From an uncultured Collinsella sp. (lineage in GTDB: Bacteria > Actinomycetota > Coriobacteriia > Coriobacteriales > Coriobacteriaceae): a DNA stretch of 12,909 bases. Below are positions 7,737-12,909 of this stretch, piece by piece; within the stretch, counting starts at the first letter, position 1, and every line of letters starts with the position of its first letter. The position numbers and the translations under genes are program-made. The stretch is from the NCBI GenBank assembly GCA_902478765.1, contig CABSMN010000012.1:1-12909 (forward strand), given 5' to 3'. Under the pieces are notes generated by a model that was not told the origin of the DNA, searched no databases, and worked only from the letters and a program-made list of their open reading frames with translations.

Positions 7737-9677
7737 GTGGCCGGTCACGACAACATTCCAACGCTTGCCGAGCAGGTTTCGCGCGTTCCCACGCAGCCCG
7801 GCTGCTACCTTTGGAAAGACGCCAAGGGCGATGTCATCTACGTGGGCAAGGCGAAAAACCTGCGCGCCCGTATGCGTCAGTACGTGACGCTGCAGGACGA
7901 GCGCCAGAAGATCCCGCTGATGATGCAGCTGGTGGCGAGCTTTGACTATATCGTGGTGGAGACCGAGCACGAGGCGTTGGTGCTCGAGCGCAATTTGATT
8001 GGTCAGTACCATCCGTACTTTAACGTCGACCTCAAGGATGACAAGAGCTACCCCTTTATCGCCATTACAAAGGGCGACCTGTATCCCGCTATCAAATACA
8101 CGCGTGAGCGTCATAAGCCGGGAACGCGCTATTTTGGACCTTATACCGATAGCCGCGCGGCACGTGAGACGATAGATACGCTGCGCAAGGTTATCCCCAT
8201 CTGCTCCGCATCCTGTGCGGAGTGGCGTCGTTGTCGCCGTATCGTCGAGTCCCACAAGGGCGAGGAAGACATCGTCAATATGATTTGCGCGCAAAACGGG
8301 CGCCCCTGCTTTGACTACCATGTCGGGCGTGGCCCGGGTGCGTGTGTCGGCGCGATTTCCCCGGCAGACTATGCCAAGAACGTCAAGCGTGTCGAGCGCT
8401 TTTTGTCGGGCCATCGCAAGGATGTCGTCGATGAGCTGACCTCCGAGATGACGGATGCCGCTGAGGCGCTCGACTTTGAGCGCGCGGCACGCGTCAAACG
8501 TCGTTTGGAGGTCATCAGGGGTCTGGACGATCGTCAGCAAGTCGTTTTTCCCTCCAGTGTCGATATAGATGTCATCGGTTTCTATCGCGAGGAGACCATC
8601 TCCGCCGCTTGCGTCTTCGTCGTTCGCGAGGGCCGAACAGTTCGCACCTGCGAGTTCATTCTCGACAAGGGTCTTGATGTTGACGAGGAAGAGCTCCAGT
8701 CGGGCTTTCTTAAGCGCTATTACGACGAGACGGCTGATATTCCAGCTGAGGTCAACCTTTCCGTCGAGCTTGAGGATGCGGAAGCGCTGGGGGAGTGGCT
8801 TGCGGGCAAGCGTGAGCGTTCCTGCCATCTCCATAGGCCGCAGCGTGGCGAAAAGCACCGCCTGCTCGATATGGCATCCAAAAATGCGCGCCATGCCCTC
8901 ATGCGCTACATGATGCGAACGGGGTACGCTGACGACCGCACCAATCAAGCGCTCCTGGAGCTCGAAAGCGCGTTGGCGCTGCCATCGCCGCCGTTGCGTA
9001 TCGAGTGCTTCGATATCTCGACGCTGCATGGCACCTTTACCGTCGCCTCGATGGTGGTGTTTACCAACGGGCGCGCCGACAAGAGCCAGTACCGCCGCTT
9101 TAAAATCCAGGCCGAATTGGACGAGGCGAACGACTTCGTTTCGATGTCCGAGGTTTTGGGACGACGCTATGCTCCCGAGCGCATGGCCGACGAGCGCTTT
9201 GGCTCGCGCCCCGATTTGCTCGTTGTCGATGGCGGTAAGCCGCAATTGACCGCTGCGATCAAGCAACTTGAGGCTCTTGGGCTCGATATACCAGTTTGTG
9301 GCTTGGCAAAGGCCGATGAGGAGGTTTTCGTGCCTTGGGACGAGACTCCCGTCGTGCTGCCGACCGGGTCCGCGTCGCTCTATCTAATTAAACAGGTGCG
9401 CGATGAATCGCACCGTTTTGCCATCACGTTCCATCGCGAATTGCGCGATAAAGCCATGACGGTTTCGGTACTCGATGACGTTCCAGGCGTGGGACCCACC
9501 AGAAAACGTGCCCTTATGCGCCATTTTGGCTCGATGAAGCGTTTGCGCGCGGCGAGCGAGCAAGAGATCGCGGAAGTTCGAGGCATTCCTGCCGATGTCG
9601 CCAAAGCGGTTCACGAGGCGCTCGTTGCATGGAATGCCGAGCGCGCCGAGGCGGCGGCAAAGCAATCCGAAAACTAA
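7737..9677 (+). CDS. uvrC: UvrC, excinuclease ABC subunit C
   Basis: UvrC cuts on both sides of damage in the UvrB-DNA complex during nucleotide excision repair. In order: a GIY-YIG nuclease domain (G22-C-Y-L-W, VIYVGKA at 33-39, catalytic E84 in LVLERNL), a cysteine-rich stretch (156-203), a UVR helix pair (about 228-262) that contacts UvrB, an RNase H-like endonuclease with D426 (ECFDIS), D498 (VVDGGKPQL) and H559 (ESHRF), and C-terminal helix-hairpin-helix motifs (about 577-630). The length, 646 residues, is normal. The start is GTG 7737, since AAGTAGG (7725-7731) is correctly spaced for it; GTG 7731, directly after the murJ stop, would add two residues. The region between the GIY-YIG and UVR domains has an insertion of about 30 residues and lacks one canonical cysteine. 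It is the last gene of the ybaK-murJ-uvrC unit. Confidence 0.97.
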   Translation: MAGHDNIPTLAEQVSRVPTQPGCYLWKDAKGDVIYVGKAKNLRARMRQYVTLQDERQKIPLMMQLVASFDYIVVETEHEALVLERNLIGQYHPYFNVDLKDDKSYPFIAITKGDLYPAIKYTRERHKPGTRYFGPYTDSRAARETIDTLRKVIPICSASCAEWRRCRRIVESHKGEEDIVNMICAQNGRPCFDYHVGRGPGACVGAISPADYAKNVKRVERFLSGHRKDVVDELTSEMTDAAEALDFERAARVKRRLEVIRGLDDRQQVVFPSSVDIDVIGFYREETISAACVFVVREGRTVRTCEFILDKGLDVDEEELQSGFLKRYYDETADIPAEVNLSVELEDAEALGEWLAGKRERSCHLHRPQRGEKHRLLDMASKNARHALMRYMMRTGYADDRTNQALLELESALALPSPPLRIECFDISTLHGTFTVASMVVFTNGRADKSQYRRFKIQAELDEANDFVSMSEVLGRRYAPERMADERFGSRPDLLVVDGGKPQLTAAIKQLEALGLDIPVCGLAKADEEVFVPWDETPVVLPTGSASLYLIKQVRDESHRFAITFHRELRDKAMTVSVLDDVPGVGPTRKRALMRHFGSMKRLRAASEQEIAEVRGIPADVAKAVHEALVAWNAERAEAAAKQSEN

Positions 9678-9702
9678 ACACGCCTCTAAACAACTGATAT
9701 AC

Positions 9703-9731
9703 ATGATTGCGTGATTTTCAATCATTTATTT
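9703..9731 (+). terminator. Intrinsic terminator after uvrC
   Basis: ATGATTG (9703-9709) and CAATCAT (9719-9725) form a perfect 7-bp stem with a 9-base loop, followed by TTTATTT. It lies 26 bp past the uvrC stop and is AT-rich, unlike the surrounding sequence. It plausibly ends the ybaK-murJ-uvrC transcript. Confidence 0.55.
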
Positions 9732-9795
9732 CACGGCGATTACCAGCCGATTTCGGGTTTAATTGACGCTAAAACGTTTGACTAGCCATGGTGAA

Positions 9796-9818
9796 CAACC
9801 CTGCTATCCTGCGGGTTG
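9796..9818 (+). promoter_or_regulatory. Candidate extended -10 within an inverted repeat (distal promoter of the binding-protein gene)
   Basis: TGCTATCCT (9802-9810) resembles an extended -10 (TG, one base, then TATCCT, four of six). It sits at the centre of a perfect 6-bp inverted repeat, CAACCC (9796-9801) and GGGTTG (9813-9818), which could be a repressor operator. TTGACT (9778-9783) lies 21 bases upstream of the hexamer, too far for a standard -35. If used, the leader would be about 225 nt and contain the structured region at 9841-9925. Confidence 0.35.
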
Positions 9819-9840
9819 ACGAAGACTGATATCTCACCTC

Positions 9841-9925
9841 GTCGATACATACTGTCTGGCGAATCGTTTGTCAATGAATTCGGTGAACGGTAGCAAATAC
9901 CGTTCAAGCGTATGTATGTATCGGT
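9841..9925 (+). promoter_or_regulatory. Nested inverted repeats upstream of the peptide-binding gene (possible three-way-junction leader)
   Basis: Three complementary pairs nest here. The outer pair is CGATACATAC (9843-9852) with GTATGTATCG (9914-9923), ten Watson-Crick pairs plus two G-U pairs outward to 9841 and 9925. Inside it are CGAAT (9860-9864) with ATTCG (9878-9882), and TGAACGGTA (9884-9892) with TACCGTTCA (9898-9906), nine perfect pairs around a five-base centre. As RNA this would be a three-way junction; as DNA the two long palindromes could be regulator sites. I do not recognise a known riboswitch or T-box consensus. Together with 9678-9840 and 9926-10042 it forms a 365-bp stretch with no supportable gene. 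Confidence 0.5.
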
Positions 9926-9945
9926 CGCCGAGCGCGGCACCTCAG

Positions 9946-9973
9946 TTGGGTTCGTCGGTAGGTAAGGTATATA
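9946..9973 (+). promoter_or_regulatory. Candidate proximal promoter of the binding-protein gene
   Basis: TTGGGT (9946-9951, three of six) precedes TATATA (9968-9973, four of six) by 16 bases. If this is the real promoter, the transcript starts near 9980 and the nested repeats at 9841-9925 lie upstream as operator-like DNA. I cannot decide between this and the distal candidate. Confidence 0.3.
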
Positions 9974-10020
9974 TCGTCCGCAAGTTGCGCGGGGGCACGT
10001 CTAGGCGCTCCCGGGTAAGA

Positions 10021-10039
10021 TTCTCTATTGATAGGAGAA
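10021..10039 (+). promoter_or_regulatory. Hairpin overlapping the ribosome binding site of the binding-protein gene
   Basis: TTCTCT (10021-10026) can pair with GGAGAA (10034-10039), five Watson-Crick pairs and one U-G, across a 7-base loop. The AGGAG ribosome binding site (10033-10037), five bases before the ATG, falls mostly in the 3' arm, so initiation could be limited by folding. The stem is short and may be only marginally stable. Confidence 0.35.
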
Positions 10040-10042
10040 GAC

Positions 10043-11656
10043 ATGGCCATCATCAACAAGGGTATGTCCAGGCGTTCGTTCCTCGGCCTCACCGGCAGCG
10101 TCGCTGCTGTCGCAGGGCTTGGTCTCACCGGCTGCGGTGGCAGCTCTAGCGACGAGGGTTCCGCTTCCGGTTCCACCGATTCCGCCAACCGTGGCGGCGG
10201 CGTGATCACCGCTGGTTCCGCTTACGCTCCGTCCAGCTTCGATCCCGCCAGCACCGGCTCCGCTGTGGGCCTGGGTGCTAACTGGCACGTCGTCGAGGGC
10301 CTCTACGGCATCGATTACCACGACTACAGCACCTTCAAAGAGCTCGCCACCGACGATCCCAAGTCTGTGGACGACACCACTTTCGAGGTCACCATCCGCA
10401 AGGGCGCCAAGTTCTCCGATGGCACCGAGGTCACCGCTGACGATGTCGTTGCCTCCTACACCGCTTGCGCCGCTTCCGCTACCTATGCTCCGTTCTTCCA
10501 GCCCTTCGAGTCCATCGAGGCCAAGGACGCCAGCACCGTGACGGTCAAGACCAAGGTCCCCAACTTCTCCCTGCTCAAGGATCGTCTGGCCATCGTCCGC
10601 GTTACCCCGGCCACCCAGACCGAGGAGGATCGCGCCAAGCAGCCGATCGGCTCCGGCCCCTGGATGTACGACTCTATCTCCGATACCGAGATCACCCTGG
10701 TTCCCAACCCCGAGTACAACGGTGAGTATGCTGCCGAGGATAAGAAGATCCAGTACAGCATCCTGACCGACCCCACCGCTCGCGTTACCGCTCAGCAGGA
10801 GGGCTCCACGCTCGTTATGGAGCTCGTTACCGCTGACGCCGTCGACCAGCTCGAGAGCGCCGGCTGCAAGATCGATAACGTTCAGGGTTTCGGCACCCGC
10901 TTCATCATGTTCAACGTCGCCAAGGAGCCTTGGAACAACGTCAAGGTCCGTCAGGCTGTCATGTATGCGCTCGACACCGAGAAGATGGTCAGCAACACCT
11001 TCGCCGGCCTTGCCACCGCTGCCAGCTGCTACCTGCCCAAGAGCTTCACCAACTATCATGAGGCTTCCACGGTGTACAAGACCGACGCCAAGAAGGCTAA
11101 GAAGCTCATCGAGGAGTCTGGCATCACCCCGGGTGCCATCACCCTGCGCACCACCGACAACGAGCAGATTAAGGGCATGGCCGCCCAGGTCAAGAATGAC
11201 CTCGACGCTCTCGGCTTCGATGTGACCATCCAGACCGATACCTCGCCGGCCACCTACGCTGCCATCGACGGCGGCGAGGCCTACGATATCCTCCTTGCCC
11301 CTGGCGATCCTTCCTGCTTCGGCGCCGACCCCGACCTGCTGCTCAACTGGTGGTACGGCGACAACGTCTGGATGCAGACCCGTTGCCCGTGGAAGGAGTC
11401 CGCTGAGTGGCAGAAGCTCCACGGTCTCATGGACGAGGCTCTTGCCGCCGAGGGCGATGAGCAGCAGAAGAAGTGGAACGAGTGCTTCGACATCATTGCC
11501 GACAACGCCGTTCTGTACCCCGTTGTCCACGTCAAGACCGTCTCCGCTTCCTGGGACGATCCGTCCACTGCGCCCAACGGCGAGGCCCTCGATGGCTTCA
11601 AGGGCATCGGCACGACGAGCATGTCCTTCAGGGGCGTTGCGACCGTCAAGGCGTAA
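10043..11656 (+). CDS. Peptide-type ABC transporter substrate-binding lipoprotein (family 5), Tat-exported
   Basis: This 537-residue protein is the extracellular solute receptor of a peptide/nickel-type ABC importer (DppA/OppA, family 5). The N-terminus has a twin-arginine signal, SRRSFLG (9-15), a hydrophobic stretch and a lipobox LTGC with lipidation at C31, so it should leave folded through Tat and be anchored on the outer membrane face by lipid. A Gly/Ser-rich linker (32-53) follows. SSFDPAS begins the binding fold and FSDGTEVTADDVVASY (124-139) is the family signature. ATG 10043 follows AGGAG by five bases; an upstream in-frame TTG at 10028 lacks a site. Codons strongly favour C-ending forms (ATC, GAC, CTC), suggesting high expression. 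It is upstream of two permease genes but separated by a hairpin-rich spacer. The ligand cannot be told from sequence; dipeptides or oligopeptides are likeliest. Confidence 0.93.
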   Translation: MAIINKGMSRRSFLGLTGSVAAVAGLGLTGCGGSSSDEGSASGSTDSANRGGGVITAGSAYAPSSFDPASTGSAVGLGANWHVVEGLYGIDYHDYSTFKELATDDPKSVDDTTFEVTIRKGAKFSDGTEVTADDVVASYTACAASATYAPFFQPFESIEAKDASTVTVKTKVPNFSLLKDRLAIVRVTPATQTEEDRAKQPIGSGPWMYDSISDTEITLVPNPEYNGEYAAEDKKIQYSILTDPTARVTAQQEGSTLVMELVTADAVDQLESAGCKIDNVQGFGTRFIMFNVAKEPWNNVKVRQAVMYALDTEKMVSNTFAGLATAASCYLPKSFTNYHEASTVYKTDAKKAKKLIEESGITPGAITLRTTDNEQIKGMAAQVKNDLDALGFDVTIQTDTSPATYAAIDGGEAYDILLAPGDPSCFGADPDLLLNWWYGDNVWMQTRCPWKESAEWQKLHGLMDEALAAEGDEQQKKWNECFDIIADNAVLYPVVHVKTVSASWDDPSTAPNGEALDGFKGIGTTSMSFRGVATVKA

Positions 11657-11699
11657 GACTCGCTTGAGTCTGTATGCAGGATGTCGGTCGTTGGGACCG
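11656..11699 (+). repeat. Two small stem-loops after the binding-protein gene
   Basis: AGACTC (11656-11661) pairs with GAGTCT (11666-11671) around GCTT, using the last base of the stop codon. CGGTC (11685-11689) pairs with GACCG (11695-11699) around a five-base loop. They lie just upstream of the larger terminator-like stem and may protect the 3' end of the binding-protein mRNA. Confidence 0.4.
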
Positions 11700-11718
11700 T
11701 ATCCTCATAGTTGAAACA

Positions 11719-11752
11719 AAGACCCGGGCGACCTCGATGTCGCTCGGGTCTT
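11719..11752 (+). terminator. Intra-operon terminator-like stem-loop between binding protein and permease
   Basis: The arms at 11719-11732 and 11739-11752 form a 14-bp stem (AAGACCCG then GCGAC, one G-U pair) with a six-base loop. The stem carries three A/T bases at each end but is followed by GTAATG rather than a full T-tract, so read-through is likely. This is the usual place for partial termination that leaves the binding protein in excess over its membrane partners. Confidence 0.6.
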
Positions 11753-11755
11753 GTA

Positions 11756-11794
11756 ATGAGTATCCGTACTCATATACCAGTTGGTCCTACCGAC
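11756..11794 (+). repeat. Two further stem-loops before the permease ribosome binding site
   Basis: ATGAGTA (11756-11762) pairs perfectly with TACTCAT (11767-11773) around TCCG. GTTGGT (11780-11785) pairs with ACCGAC (11789-11794), one U-G, around a three-base loop. They follow the terminator-like stem with almost no gap and end seven bases before the permease ribosome binding site, AAGGGGAG (11801-11808). Confidence 0.4.
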
Positions 11795-11813
11795 AAAAGA
11801 AAGGGGAGAGAAC

Positions 11814-12770
11814 GTGAACAACTTGCTACGTTTGATTGGAAGGCGTCTTGTGGCGCTGCCGATCATGGCATTGGGCGTCACCGTCCTGGTGTTCTTCCTT
11901 ATGTCGTTCTCCAAGACCGACCCCGCCTACACGGCGTTGGGTGACGGTGCCTCGCCCGAGGCGGTTGCCGAGTACCATGAGAAGTATGGTCTGGACGACC
12001 CCTGGCCTGTGCGCTACGTGCGCTATATGGGCGATTTGATCCATGGTGACATGGGCACCTATGGTGCTGCTCGCAACTCCGTTGCCAAGCGCATCTCCAC
12101 GGCCCTGCCCGTCACGATGCAGCTGACCTTCATCGGCCTTGCCATCGGTGCGGTCGTTTCGTTTTTACTCGGCGTCATCGCGGCACTGTATCGCGACAAA
12201 TGGCCGGACCAAGTGATCCGCGTCTTTTCCATCGCCGGCTTGGCAACCCCGTCGTTCTGGCTTGCCGTTCTGTTGATCCTGCTGTTCTCTTCCTACCTTA
12301 AGGTGCTTCCGGCATCGGGTGCTCTGCCTCACTTCACCACGAATCCGGCTGGCTATCTGGGACGTATGATCATGCCCGCTATCGCCTTGGCATTTCCGCT
12401 GACGGGCCAGATGACTCGTATCGTGCGTACCGCCATGGTCGAGGAGCTCGATAAGGATTATGTCCGTATGGCTCGCGGCGCCGGCGTTCCCGAGAAGGTC
12501 GTCGTCGGCATCAACGTTCTTCGCAATGCGCTGATCACCCCGGTCACCACCCTCGGTCTTAAGATCGGTTACCTCATGGGCGGCGCCGTCGTCATCGAGG
12601 TTATCTTCAACCTCCCCGGCATGGGCACCGCGATTCTGCAGGGCGTTCAGGGCAACGAGGCGAACCTGGTTCAGGGCGTCGTTATCGTCGTTGCTCTTGC
12701 CTTCATCATCATCAACATCGTGGTTGACATGCTCTACCTGCTCATCAACCCGCGCATCAGGACGGTGTAG
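11814..12770 (+). CDS. DppB-type ABC transporter permease
   Basis: This 318-residue inner-membrane protein is one half of the translocation channel of a peptide/nickel-type ABC importer. Hydrophobic segments lie at about 13-33, 98-122, 134-162, 186-205, 250-272 and 285-312, the DppB pattern of one helix, a long extracellular loop and then five helices. The cytoplasmic EAA loop that docks the ATPase is at about 208-240 (EELDKDYVRMARGAG then LRNALITP). The C-terminus, YLLINPRIRTV, is typical. The start is GTG 11814, five bases after AAGGGGAG; an ATG further upstream in frame (11781) lies inside a predicted hairpin and has no site. It follows the binding-protein gene after the hairpin-rich spacer and is three bases before the next permease, so both permeases should be co-translated. 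Confidence 0.94.
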   Translation: MNNLLRLIGRRLVALPIMALGVTVLVFFLMSFSKTDPAYTALGDGASPEAVAEYHEKYGLDDPWPVRYVRYMGDLIHGDMGTYGAARNSVAKRISTALPVTMQLTFIGLAIGAVVSFLLGVIAALYRDKWPDQVIRVFSIAGLATPSFWLAVLLILLFSSYLKVLPASGALPHFTTNPAGYLGRMIMPAIALAFPLTGQMTRIVRTAMVEELDKDYVRMARGAGVPEKVVVGINVLRNALITPVTTLGLKIGYLMGGAVVIEVIFNLPGMGTAILQGVQGNEANLVQGVVIVVALAFIIINIVVDMLYLLINPRIRTV

Positions 12771-12773
12771 ATT

Positions 12774-12909
12774 ATGGTAAAGATTCGAGAGAAGCAAACC
12801 GAGCAGCTCGAGAAGGCTGCCTCCAAGGGGCTCAAGCTCGGTGGCTGGAAGAAGATGACGCTGTCTTCTAAGATTGCCGCCGTCGTGTTGGTGCTGGTCG
12901 CCCTGACTG
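12774..12909 (+). CDS. DppC-type ABC transporter permease, N-terminal fragment
   Basis: An ATG three bases after the DppB-type stop opens a frame of 45 complete codons that runs off the right edge. It encodes a charged cytoplasmic tail (MVKIREKQTEQLEKAASKG) followed by WKKMTLSSK and then the first hydrophobic helix (IAAVVLVLVALT). A charged tail, a short lead-in and then helix 1 is the usual start of DppC/OppC permeases, and a DppC gene normally follows DppB. Only a weak AGGA (12759-12762), 11 bases upstream, is visible, so translation is probably coupled to the preceding gene. The family call rests mostly on context. Confidence 0.8.
   Translation, partial: MVKIREKQTEQLEKAASKGLKLGGWKKMTLSSKIAAVVLVLVALT

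Noticed and set aside
6441..9266. A 941-codon open frame on the minus strand across murJ and uvrC
   Set aside because: It is codon-aligned with the two real genes, which share one frame. Minus-strand stops need TTA, CTA or TCA sense codons, which are rare in these GC-rich genes. The translation is low-complexity, rich in His, Arg, Asp and Gln, with no recognisable domain.
9884..9906. GAAC...GTTC halves of the palindrome read as a second LexA box
   Set aside because: LexA half-sites need four bases between GAAC and GTTC; here there are 13, so it is not an SOS operator.
9811..10042. T-box or known riboswitch in the leader of the binding-protein gene
   Set aside because: I looked for the T-box AGGGTGG(N)ACCGCG motif and for c-di-GMP, glycine and guanidine riboswitch core motifs and saw none; an Rfam search would settle it.
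9868..10149. Small open frame starting before the binding-protein gene
   Set aside because: It overlaps the binding-protein gene out of frame, lacks a ribosome binding site, and its first half is the inverted-repeat region.
10025..11530. A 501-codon open frame on the minus strand over the binding-protein gene
   Set aside because: Same cause: it is codon-aligned with a highly biased gene that avoids TTA, CTA and TCA. The translation is a Gly/Leu/Val-rich shadow without domains or ribosome binding site.

Overview
The window looks like a chromosomal core region of a high-GC actinobacterium. Collinsella or a close Coriobacteriia relative is my best guess, inferred from protein style: a UvrA with an actinobacterial-type zinc knuckle, an actinobacterial-type MurJ and a Tat-exported peptide-binding lipoprotein. 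No marker gene here proves the genus. I see no mobile elements, CRISPR arrays, rRNA or tRNA genes.

Layout. (1) Left edge, minus strand: the first 12 codons of an unidentified gene (38 to 1) with a good ribosome binding site and promoter. Behind it is a 717-residue membrane-anchored sulfatase-fold enzyme of the lipoteichoic-acid synthase type (2337 to 184). (2) A divergent 194-bp control region (2338-2531) with an inverted repeat beside the synthase ribosome binding site and a near-consensus Gram-positive LexA/SOS box upstream of uvrA. (3) Plus strand: uvrA (2532-5411), a strong stem-loop terminator, then a tight three-gene unit of a YbaK/EbsC-type aminoacyl-tRNA deacylase, the lipid II flippase MurJ and uvrC, with 3 bp or fewer between neighbouring coding regions before the uvrC start is refined. 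(4) A 365-bp gene-free region (9678-10042) with the uvrC terminator, candidate promoters and nested inverted repeats that could fold as a three-way junction. (5) A peptide/nickel-type ABC importer operon: Tat-lipoprotein binding protein (10043-11656), a 157-bp spacer packed with five consecutive stem-loops, a DppB-type permease (11814-12770), and the start of a DppC-type permease that runs off the right edge.

How the genes work together. UvrA and UvrC belong to nucleotide excision repair; uvrB is not in the window. MurJ and the LTA-synthase-like enzyme belong to envelope construction. The deacylase clears mischarged tRNA. The importer takes up an oligopeptide or similar solute; its ATPases should lie beyond the right edge. 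The strongest non-coding leads are the LexA box at uvrA, the structured leader of the binding-protein gene and the hairpin-packed spacer in the importer operon. The strongest protein-level lead is an altered cysteine cluster in UvrC.
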